A stretch of DNA of 15,340 bases from NCBI GenBank assembly GCA_000482145.1, contig AUXH01000463.1, forward strand, positions 1 through 15,340, written 5' to 3'. Under the pieces are notes generated by a model. That model did not search any database and had not been told where the DNA came from. It saw only the letters and a list, made by a program, of their open reading frames with translations. Shown here in pieces: positions 7,095 through 14,258 of the stretch. Source of the stretch: Strigomonas culicis (lineage: Eukaryota > Euglenozoa > Kinetoplastea > Trypanosomatida > Trypanosomatidae). The position numbers and the translations under genes are program-made. How positions within the stretch are numbered: the stretch's first letter is position 1; every line of letters begins with the position of its first letter.

Positions 7095-8735
7095 ATGCTC
7101 AAGTCGATGTTTTACAAGGCGTCGTCCACGAGTGCCACGAGTTCTTCGCTGGACGCCCACGCTTCAGAGGGGATTGCCCTCATCAGCAACACCGGCGTCG
7201 CGGCGCCACCGAGTGCTGGCTGCGAGCCGATGCCGCGGCGGCGCTCCTTATCGGCGGGCGACACACCCTTGTCCGTGAAGTCCATCATCACGCTGCGGTC
7301 GGCTGCCGCCGCGCAGCGAGGCAAGACGGCCGGCGCCGTGCGGACCAATCCGTTGGGCAGGGCCGCGGGCATCGTCACCATTCTCGGCTACGACGCCGCG
7401 GACGAGGGCGCGGCCGTCGCCGGCGCGAGCGTGACCACGCAGCGGATGGGTGGGGAGGGCAGCACGACCACCGCCGGGCTGGGGCGGAGCGGGAAGCGCA
7501 GCGTCCCGCCCGAGGCCCCGCGCTACCGCGCCCGCTCGGAGGGCAGCGTGACCTCGCCCGCGCCGGAGGCGGCCCGGCAGCCGCCGCGGCACCCGCCCTC
7601 GCGCAGCCTTCTCGTGCCGGCGGCCGTGGCGGTGGCGCCCGCGCGCGACGCGGCGCTGTCGGTGTCGTCCGCACGGCCGGCGGCGCGCGCGGCATCGCCG
7701 ACGGCCCGCGCGGCGTCGGAGCAGGCGGCGGAGCGCACCATCTACGACAAGAGGAGCGCGCTGCTGGCACGGAGTGTGAGCGTGGCGCCGGCGGCGCGGC
7801 CCGGCGATGACCCGGACGTGCTGTGCGGGGCCCTCAAGTACGACTTCGATGTGGCCACGTCGGCCTGGGTGCCGTCCGACACGACGGTGCGCGTGTACCA
7901 CCCGAACCGCGGCCTGGCGCAGGGTGGCATGCGCGCCTGCTTCGAGGTGGATGAGGTGGACGAGAACGGCGAATCCACCCCGATGGTGGCCAAAATGTTC
8001 CGCCGCAACATGATGGACGTCGTGGAGCAGGACTACTACAACGAGGGCGAGATGCAGAACGTGTGCCGCGTGTTGTGCGAGGCGTTTGCGCGGCAGGCGC
8101 AGGGTCTGCCCCCGACAATGAAGGTGGACGGCGCCCTCAGCACGGGGGGGAACTTCGTGAGCATCGGCGGCAGCAAGGCGGTGGTGCTGCCGCGCCCGCC
8201 GCTGGAGTACCTCCACTGCAGCATCGTGCAGATCCCGCAGGTGAACATCCCGGAGGACTTGCGGCGCAAGCGCACCGGCTTCTTCAGCTACAGGACGGAG
8301 GACACCCACGTGATGATGTTCATCATGGAACCCAAGCTGACCGGCGCCTTCACCAAGTACACCAGCAACGACGGACGGGTGTACCACTTCAGTGAAGCGC
8401 GCGTGACGACCGAGGAGCACAACAAGCGGCTCGCCGTGGTGAACACCGCCGAGGCCTTCTCCCACTTCACTCTCGTCGAGACCGGCGGCAGCATGCTCGT
8501 CTGCGACCTGCAGGGCGTGGGCGGCCGCCTCACGGACCCGCAGATCCACACGGTCGACCACAAGGGCTTCGGCATGGGGAACATGGGCCAGGAGGGGTTC
8601 CGGCTGTGGATGGACAAGCACGTATGCAATGAGGTGTGCCGCGCGCTGCAGCTGCCACCGACGGCGGGCGCCACCGTGCAGGCGTTCGAGAACGCATCGA
8701 AGCGGAACAAGTATTACAAGATGGCGGAGGAGTAG
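7095..8735 (+). CDS. Alpha-kinase (MHCK/eEF2K-type atypical protein kinase), 546 residues
   Basis: The C-terminal half (about residues 243-523) is an alpha-kinase domain. It opens with a KYDF..ATSAW..S segment of the eEF2K type and GGMRACFEV (277-285). It continues with the ATP lysine K300 in VAKMFRR, the acidic EGEMQ helix (317-321), GFFSY (395-399), the adenine-contacting MEP motif (E412), KYTSNDG (421-427), DLQG (471-474) with the metal ligands D471/Q473, the catalytic D481 in LTDPQIHT, and the Gly-rich GFGMGNMG (491-498). The zinc ligands H457, H509, C511 and C515 are all present, so it should be active on Ser/Thr. Residues 1-235 are rich in Ala, Ser, Arg and Pro, presumably disordered, with several Arg-directed serine motifs such as RRRSLS (48-53). 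It has none of the WD40, Sel1 or channel domains seen in other alpha-kinases. Substrate unknown; eEF2 is only one possibility. The ATG at 7095 is the first after a 354-nt ATG-free stretch. Confidence 0.93.
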   Translation: MLKSMFYKASSTSATSSSLDAHASEGIALISNTGVAAPPSAGCEPMPRRRSLSAGDTPLSVKSIITLRSAAAAQRGKTAGAVRTNPLGRAAGIVTILGYDAADEGAAVAGASVTTQRMGGEGSTTTAGLGRSGKRSVPPEAPRYRARSEGSVTSPAPEAARQPPRHPPSRSLLVPAAVAVAPARDAALSVSSARPAARAASPTARAASEQAAERTIYDKRSALLARSVSVAPAARPGDDPDVLCGALKYDFDVATSAWVPSDTTVRVYHPNRGLAQGGMRACFEVDEVDENGESTPMVAKMFRRNMMDVVEQDYYNEGEMQNVCRVLCEAFARQAQGLPPTMKVDGALSTGGNFVSIGGSKAVVLPRPPLEYLHCSIVQIPQVNIPEDLRRKRTGFFSYRTEDTHVMMFIMEPKLTGAFTKYTSNDGRVYHFSEARVTTEEHNKRLAVVNTAEAFSHFTLVETGGSMLVCDLQGVGGRLTDPQIHTVDHKGFGMGNMGQEGFRLWMDKHVCNEVCRALQLPPTAGATVQAFENASKRNKYYKMAEE

Positions 8736-9041
8736 AAGCCGGGGACGGGGCTGACGCACAGCGCTGCAAGCCGCACTGTGAAACAGCAGACGGCAGGGAA
8801 GCGGGCCTACACGGAACGCGTCACTCGGATGCTGCCGAAGTGTATACGCCGGTCCGATGCCACGCTCCTCCAGCGCGAATGGAAAGGAATCTCTATACAC
8901 AAGCGCGGTGCTATGGATAAGGAACCGCATAGCACAGAAGTGAGAAATACCTCCTTTTCAACCTAGCTAAAACATATACACGTATTCGTTTTTTTTTTTT
9001 AATTGTATTCTTTATACAAGTTTTTTTTAAAAAAAAACTAT

Positions 9042-9070
9042 CTTTGTTCTTCTTCTTTCCATTTTTGCAG
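9042..9070 (+). promoter_or_regulatory. Unassigned strong polypyrimidine-AG site
   Basis: A nearly pure C/T stretch ends TTTTTGCAG with AG at 9069-9070. It matches a trypanosomatid trans-splice acceptor but is 900 nt from the next clear gene. It could serve an alternative long 5' UTR of the second kinase gene, a small transcript, or nothing. Confidence 0.35.
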
Positions 9071-9336
9071 TACAAGAGGAAGCTTTTGCCGTTTGTCAGC
9101 AGGTCTACTAGGCTCATTGTCCCTATGTGTTCGTCCCCGTTTCATGAAAAATGCCACGACGCGTATTCTTCTTCTTTCTGGGAAAACATGTATACTAGTG
9201 CGAAGTACTCAGACATAAGTACCCACATGGCTACTGTTATTATTATTATTGCATGTATGATAAGACCCTTTTCTCACTTTTTTTTTCTTTTGCTCTTTGT
9301 CCACAGTGTCAGAAAAAGTAATGAAGTCCTTGAGAC

Positions 9337-9369
9337 GATGATGAGGATGATGATGATGATGATGATGAT
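9337..9369. repeat. (GAT)n trinucleotide microsatellite
   Basis: About eleven GAT units with one interruption (GAG) near 9343-9345, in the intergenic region between the two alpha-kinase genes. Confidence 0.85.
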
Positions 9370-9871
9370 ACGGATCTGCTTTTTTTTTTCGTCAGAAATG
9401 TATAGTCTGTAGGATAAAAGGCTTTTTTTTGCGCTGGCCACTCTCTTTTTCATAATAAATATACAGTTAGCAAATGGTGTCTGAAGTTTTTTTTTAATCC
9501 CATAATGGCTCCTTTTCTTTTATGGTGTTTCGTTTATTTATGATCATTCTTTCAGCCTTTTTTCTTTTAACTGTGTGTGTGTGTGTATGTGTTCACTGCA
9601 CTTTTTTTCCTCTCGGAGCTAGCACGTCTTCTAGTTATGTCCGTCTTTTCATGTTTATACAGTTCCCCTTCTTCATTTCCTTTTTTTCTCATTCTCTTTA
9701 GCTACTTATATATATCTTATTGTTTTCCTGTACTTGTATACATTCATTCTTTCCAGTGGTTATTAATCGCCGCGGAAGAAATATTAAAGTAGTTTTCATT
9801 AACTTTAGATACACTTTTTTTTTTGCATTATACTTGTTTATTCCCGAGTGATCAACGGTTCAAACATCAAC

Positions 9872-9927
9872 TACTTTTGTTTTTCATTTCTCTTTCACTC
9901 TTCCCCTGTCGGTTTTATATTTGGAAG
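9872..9927 (+). promoter_or_regulatory. Probable spliced-leader acceptor for the double alpha-kinase gene
   Basis: A T/C-rich tract covers about 9872-9922 and is followed by its first AG at 9926-9927, giving a 41-nt, strikingly purine-rich 5' UTR before the ATG at 9969. No ATG lies between 9654 and 9968. Confidence 0.65.
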
Positions 9928-9968
9928 AAGAGAAGTGAAAAAAAAAGGAAGTTGGATATCACCGAAGC

Positions 9969-12900
9969 ATGTCCATGCTAGCCCCTCAAGGCACAGGAGA
10001 AGCCGCCACCGCGGTTCCTCCCTACGCAGAGCCAGCTGCGAGGCGCGACCTGCACGAACCGGTGGATACAATCACCCATGTGCGGCGAGACGCGGCGACC
10101 CCCTTACGGCAGGCGGGGTCGCCAGTGCTGGTGAAGCGCCACGCGGATCCGGCAGCGCCCTCCCCGGTGCAGCCCGCGCCGGCGGCGGCGGCGGCGAGCG
10201 GGGACGACCCGCTGCAGGACGACTGCGGCTACCCGGTGGACGCGCCCCCCGCGGAGGGCGACGCGGTCAGCGTCTGCCCCGCGTCCACGTTCCTCCGCGC
10301 GCGCGGCGTCTCGCGCCCCGCTGTGGACGCCGCGGCCGACGGCGGCGATGCGGCGGATGTCGTCGTTGGCGGCATCAAGTACTACTTCGACACGCAGACG
10401 CTGGAGTGGAAGGTCTCGCCGGTGAGGCTGCGGGTGCGCCACCCCAACCGCGGGCTCGGCGAGGACGACTATTTCGTCTTCTTCGCGGTGGAGCTGCTGG
10501 AGGACGCGCAACTGCTGAAGAGCGTCCGCGAGGACGCGCGCCGGTACCACTACCAGGTCGGGCGCGCCGGCGCGGGGGACGCGCCGGAGGCCCACCCCAA
10601 CCCGTGGGACGGCGCGCTGGACCGGGACCCTGGCGTGGGGAAGCGGCTGCCGCGCGACATCCCGTACATCGCGCGCGTGTACCGCCGGTCCTTCGTGGAG
10701 GGCTGCGAGGACGACTACTTCGGCCTGTCGCAGGGCCAGGTCATGTGCGAGGCGCTGGCGCGGCGCTACAACCAGACGCGGCGCTGCCAGGCCGCGCGCG
10801 ATGCGGCGGAGGAGCTCCTGTGCCGCCCGCTGCCGCTCATGACGGGCCGCTTTCTCATCCGCATCCCGGCCTTCGAGATCCCGTCGAGCGCCGTGACCGC
10901 GCAGGACGGCTTCTTCTCCTACCGGACGCAGGACTCGCAGGAGCTCTTCTCGTTTCTGGAGCCGGACGTCGTGCTGTGCGACCGCATGAAGCTGCAGATC
11001 GCCCCCAGTGTCGACGAGTTCTTCCAGTTGCAGGCGAACATGAGCCCCCTCGCGCGGCGCAAGGACAGCGCCGCGTGCGGCACCCCCGCCGCACCCGGGA
11101 CGGAGGGCTGGGATAAGTTCTTCGTGTGCCAGTACCCCCGCGGCGAGCGCCAGTGGCACAACAAGGAGTACGCAGAGCTGTCGGAGGCCTTCTCGCACTA
11201 CACGCACAGCACGACACGGCACGAGATGGTGCTCTGCAGTTTCCGTCGCGGCGGGGGCTTTCTCACCGACCCGCTCGTGCACTCGCGCGACCGGAAGCAG
11301 TTTGGGATCGGTAACGGCGGGATGAAGGAGGTCACGCGCTGGGCCGCGCGGCACCGGTGCAGCGCGGCGTGCGTGGCGCTGCACCTGCCGCCGACGCGCG
11401 CGGCGGGCACGGAGCGCGTGCAGAACCACTTCGTCCTCGTCCCACAGCTCAACTGCGGCTACTACGTGGACCTCGCGGCGCGCCTCTGCCAGTCCGTGCC
11501 GTACACGTACGAGGAGCTGGAGGACCAGGAGGGCGAGGCGGCGGGGCCGGCGCGCGGCCGCGCCGCGTCGGTTTCCAAAGGCAGCGGGCAGTCGCCCGCG
11601 TACCGCTCGCCGTCGCCCGGCGTGGGCCGGGTCGCGTTCAAGGAGCTGCCCGCACGGCTGCAGGAGCGGGCGGCGAGGGCGGGGCCGCGCGCCGGCAGCG
11701 AGGCAGCGTCCCCGGCGCACCCCGCGGAGGCACGCCCGGCACTCGCGCCCTCTCCCGTGCACAAGACCAATGCGGCGAAGCTGTCCGCGCTGCTGCCGCC
11801 GTCCATGTTCAACGAGCTGACCGCGACCCCCGCCGTCCACGTGCTGCGCAGCAAGTCGTCGCCGCAGGCGCCCGGCTGGGTGCGGCGCGGTGCGCGGTCC
11901 CCGTCCCCGCATGTGTGGCTGCGGATGCCGGAGGAGGGGAGTGCGAAGGCCTCCCTACAGAGCAGCGGCGTCCTCGCGGCCGCGCCCACCGGCCGCGTGT
12001 CGCCGCCGTCCGAGTCGCTGGTGTCCAATCTCATCGTGCTGAAGCGCCACCACGCCGCGCGGGATGGCAAGAGCGCGGCGTCGCCGGTGCTCGGGCCGAC
12101 CCCCGCCGGGCCGGCCGTAGACGGCCTGCCACCGCAGGCCGTCTACGGGGTCAAGAACGGCAGCAGCTACCTCAAGACGTGGGAGCGCCCGCCGCTGGCG
12201 CGCCACCGTCACCGCTCGATCGAGGTGCCCAAGTCGCGCCAGCCGCCGCTCCCGGAGGGCGAGCGTCAGGAGCAGAACGCGTCGCCACCGCAGCGCCACC
12301 CGCCGATGCGGCGGCGGCGGTCGCTGGGCCTGCCGCCCATGCCGTTGGTGCGCGCCCTGTCGGACAACCCCGCCCTGGCCGCGCCGTTCGTGCGCAAGAA
12401 CAGCTGGTCCGGGACCGCCCCCGACGCCGCCGGCAGCGCTACCAACGTCCAGGTGCCCAAGTCGCGCCCGCCGCCGCTCGCGGAGGGGGCGCTGATGGCG
12501 AATGCCTCCTCTCCGCCGCGGCATCAGCCCCGGCGGCGCGGGCGGCAGTCGCTGGACCTGCCGCCCGTGCCGCTGCTGCAAACGGCGACGCCGCAGTCGC
12601 CGCCCAGCTTGTGTAAGGAGAGCAGCTCCGTCAGCGCCCCCGACCACGCCGGCGAACGCTCCCCCTTTGCGCTCCGCGAGACGCTCTGCACGCCGCTGGC
12701 GGAGAAGCTGCACAGCGCAGCGGCCGCGCCGTCGCAGCTGCTGACGCCGATGCGTGGCGGGCCGTCCGCGGACCTGCTGTCCGTGCCCTTGGTGCGCTCC
12801 GTGACGCAGCGCACGGCGGTCAGTTCCTCCAGCTTCTATAAGGAGAATAGCTCCCCCAGCGTCCCCGACCACGGGGGCGACCGCGCTGACATCAAGGTGG

Positions 12901-14258
12901 TTCTGGCGCCGGGCGCCTCCCTCAGAGAGGAGAAGCAACAGAACGCATCGTCCACGCCGTCGCAGCTGGTCTCGCCGCTGCGCGGCGCGCCGTCCGCGGA
13001 CCTGCTGTCTACAGGTGTGTGGCGCTCCACCACACAGATGTCGGCGGCGGCGAGCCCGTCCGGCGTGCGCAAGGAGAGCGACGCCGCGAGCGGCGCGGGC
13101 CCCGCGGCGGGCCGCCCCCCCATCCCCGTGCGCGAGAGGGACGCGACGCGGCAGAACCTCCAGTCGCCGCCGCCGCTGCACCGCTCGCCGACGCGAGGGC
13201 GGCCTCTGCCGGGCGTACCAGCGCTGCCGCTGGTGCGCTTTGCGACCGGGCACCAGCCCGCGCGGCTCTCGCGCCTGCGCGACGACGCGTGTGGGGGCTC
13301 CGTCATGGAGGAGCCGAGGCTCTTCGACATGCGAAACGTCTTCCCCGTGACCAAGTACACGTTCAACATGAAGACGCTGAGCTGGCACGGCCGGCGCACC
13401 TTCGTGCGGGTGTGCAGGCCCGACATGTATGCCGCACACGGTGGCATGCGGGTGTGCTTCGACGTGAACGAGGTGGACCCGGCTGACCCGCACAGCGAGG
13501 AGATCCTCAACGTGGCGAAGATGTACCGGCGGAACATCCCCGATGTGGTCGAAGGCGACTTCTTCACGGAGGGCGAGATGCAGCATCTCTGCGCGGAGAT
13601 CGTGCGGCAGTTCAACTGCGCGCCCTACACGGGCTTGGAGAAGCCGTGCCACCGCGTCCAGCCGGAGATGATCATCTGTTCGATTGTCGCCGTCAACCGG
13701 GAAGACATCCCGGACCACCTGTACAACTCGCGCATGGGCTTCTTTTCCTACCACACGACGGACTCGGACCGCGTGCTCTTCGCGATGGAGCCCAAGCTCG
13801 TCGGCCACTTCACCAAGTACAACAGTAACTTTGGCAAGCGCTACTCGTCGAACGAGTTCCCGCTGACCGTCCCGGTGCAGCGGCATCGGCGCTTTCGCGT
13901 GTTCCAGGCCGCGGAGGCTCTGTCGCACTTCTCGCTCATACAGAGCGGCGGCGGGCTGCTGCTCTGCGACCTGCAGGGCGTGGAGGACCGCCTGACCGAC
14001 CCGGAGCTGCACACGTACAACCAGAAGGGCATGGGCATCGGCAACATGGGGCCCGAGGGCATCCGCCGCTTCGTCGAGGGACACGTTTGTAGCAAGGTGT
14101 GTCGCCTTATCGGACTGCAGCCCTTCGCGTACACGCCGGGCATATTCTACGTGACGGATGAGACCAATCGCACGAACCCGCTCTTGCGGCTCGCGCGTCG
14201 CATCAACGATCCAACGCGGCCCGAGCGAATCATCGAACCGCCCTCAAAGACAAAGTAA
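9969..14258 (+). CDS. Double alpha-kinase protein: N-terminal pseudokinase, repeat linker, C-terminal kinase (1429 residues)
   Basis: Four parts are visible. (1) Residues 1-130 are low-complexity. (2) Residues ~132-475 form a degenerate alpha-kinase domain: it keeps KYYFDTQTLEW, GFFSY (314-318), an EP pair (E331), LTDP with D434, GIGNGG (446-451) and all zinc ligands (H410, H462, C464, C468). However, the ATP lysine is R236, DLQG is replaced by SFRR (424-427), and the EGEMQ and KY.SN.G motifs are gone. It also has an extra ~45 residues near 184-229. (3) Residues ~500-1115 are a Pro/Ser/Arg/Ala-rich linker with ~75-residue repeats at about 752-1097. (4) Residues ~1120-1390 form a full alpha-kinase domain: K1184, EGEMQ (1201-1205), E1274, KYNSNFG, H1320, DLQG (1334-1337), D1344, GMGIGNMG (1354-1361) and H1372/C1374/C1378. 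The usual Q after TDP is E1346. A short basic tail follows. The start is the first ATG after the likely acceptor; a second in-frame ATG is two codons on. Catalysis is expected only from the C-terminal domain. Substrate unknown. Confidence 0.93.
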   Translation: MSMLAPQGTGEAATAVPPYAEPAARRDLHEPVDTITHVRRDAATPLRQAGSPVLVKRHADPAAPSPVQPAPAAAAASGDDPLQDDCGYPVDAPPAEGDAVSVCPASTFLRARGVSRPAVDAAADGGDAADVVVGGIKYYFDTQTLEWKVSPVRLRVRHPNRGLGEDDYFVFFAVELLEDAQLLKSVREDARRYHYQVGRAGAGDAPEAHPNPWDGALDRDPGVGKRLPRDIPYIARVYRRSFVEGCEDDYFGLSQGQVMCEALARRYNQTRRCQAARDAAEELLCRPLPLMTGRFLIRIPAFEIPSSAVTAQDGFFSYRTQDSQELFSFLEPDVVLCDRMKLQIAPSVDEFFQLQANMSPLARRKDSAACGTPAAPGTEGWDKFFVCQYPRGERQWHNKEYAELSEAFSHYTHSTTRHEMVLCSFRRGGGFLTDPLVHSRDRKQFGIGNGGMKEVTRWAARHRCSAACVALHLPPTRAAGTERVQNHFVLVPQLNCGYYVDLAARLCQSVPYTYEELEDQEGEAAGPARGRAASVSKGSGQSPAYRSPSPGVGRVAFKELPARLQERAARAGPRAGSEAASPAHPAEARPALAPSPVHKTNAAKLSALLPPSMFNELTATPAVHVLRSKSSPQAPGWVRRGARSPSPHVWLRMPEEGSAKASLQSSGVLAAAPTGRVSPPSESLVSNLIVLKRHHAARDGKSAASPVLGPTPAGPAVDGLPPQAVYGVKNGSSYLKTWERPPLARHRHRSIEVPKSRQPPLPEGERQEQNASPPQRHPPMRRRRSLGLPPMPLVRALSDNPALAAPFVRKNSWSGTAPDAAGSATNVQVPKSRPPPLAEGALMANASSPPRHQPRRRGRQSLDLPPVPLLQTATPQSPPSLCKESSSVSAPDHAGERSPFALRETLCTPLAEKLHSAAAAPSQLLTPMRGGPSADLLSVPLVRSVTQRTAVSSSSFYKENSSPSVPDHGGDRADIKVVLAPGASLREEKQQNASSTPSQLVSPLRGAPSADLLSTGVWRSTTQMSAAASPSGVRKESDAASGAGPAAGRPPIPVRERDATRQNLQSPPPLHRSPTRGRPLPGVPALPLVRFATGHQPARLSRLRDDACGGSVMEEPRLFDMRNVFPVTKYTFNMKTLSWHGRRTFVRVCRPDMYAAHGGMRVCFDVNEVDPADPHSEEILNVAKMYRRNIPDVVEGDFFTEGEMQHLCAEIVRQFNCAPYTGLEKPCHRVQPEMIICSIVAVNREDIPDHLYNSRMGFFSYHTTDSDRVLFAMEPKLVGHFTKYNSNFGKRYSSNEFPLTVPVQRHRRFRVFQAAEALSHFSLIQSGGGLLLCDLQGVEDRLTDPELHTYNQKGMGIGNMGPEGIRRFVEGHVCSKVCRLIGLQPFAYTPGIFYVTDETNRTNPLLRLARRINDPTRPERIIEPPSKTK
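12115..12148. repeat. Perfect 15-bp inverted repeat (hairpin) inside the coding sequence
   Basis: The arms 12115-12129 and 12134-12148 are exact reverse complements (left arm CCGTAGACGGCCTGC) separated by the 4-base loop CACC. The arms are GC-rich, so an RNA or single-strand hairpin would be very stable. It lies in the linker of the double alpha-kinase, encoding about residues 717-727, just upstream of the protein repeats. Confidence 0.9.
12222..13259 (+). repeat. About five diverged ~75-residue tandem repeats in the kinase linker
   Basis: Residues ~752-1097. Unit 1 (752-827) and unit 2 (828-899) share VPKSR.PPL.EG, an Asn-Ala-Ser segment, an Arg-rich ..SL.LPP.PL block and a K(E/N)S..APD.AG ending; their VPKSR motifs are 228 nt apart. 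Units 3 (900-974) and 4 (975-1048) share PSQL..P.RG.PSADLLS, spaced 225 nt apart, with unit 3 ending KENSS..VPDHGG and unit 4 KESDA. Unit 5 (1049-1097) is partial, with RSPTRGR and PALPLVR. The order of motifs is the same in each. Boundaries are approximate. Confidence 0.75.

Larger units (their letters stand above)
8736..9968. other. Long intergenic region between the two alpha-kinase genes
   Basis: 1233 nt. The first ~200 nt after the stop are GC-rich and look like 3' UTR or decayed coding-like sequence. The rest is AT-rich with many T runs, a TTA repeat (about 9237-9250), a GAT repeat (9337-9369) and a GT repeat (about 9573-9586). Strong pyrimidine-AG sites occur at 9042-9070 and 9272-9306, so extra processing sites or a small transcript are possible. 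The only ATG-started frame of any length is at 9125-9412 (95 codons), with codon use unlike the flanking genes. After 9653 no ATG occurs before 9969. Confidence 0.75.

Noticed and set aside
7248..8930. A 560-residue minus-strand open frame opposite the first alpha-kinase
   Set aside because: Shadow of the GC-rich alpha-kinase gene; Arg/His/Leu-rich with no recognisable motif.
8736..9968. Retroposon remnant or structural RNA gene in the long intergenic region
   Set aside because: I saw no tRNA-like A/B boxes, poly-A-tailed repeat copy, target-site duplication or reverse-transcriptase-like frame; only microsatellites and pyrimidine tracts. A genome-wide repeat search would be needed to exclude short degenerate elements.
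10104..14084. Minus-strand open frames of 602 and 709 residues opposite the double kinase (10104-11912 and 11955-14084)
   Set aside because: Shadows of a GC-rich gene. The + strand frame holds two alpha-kinase-type domains, and the antisense peptides are low in complexity.
4786..14258. A functional operon of atypical kinases (COQ8 plus alpha-kinases)
   Set aside because: COQ8 and alpha-kinases are different families with different expected compartments, and neighbouring genes in trypanosomatid polycistrons are usually unrelated. Adjacency alone is not evidence of a shared pathway.
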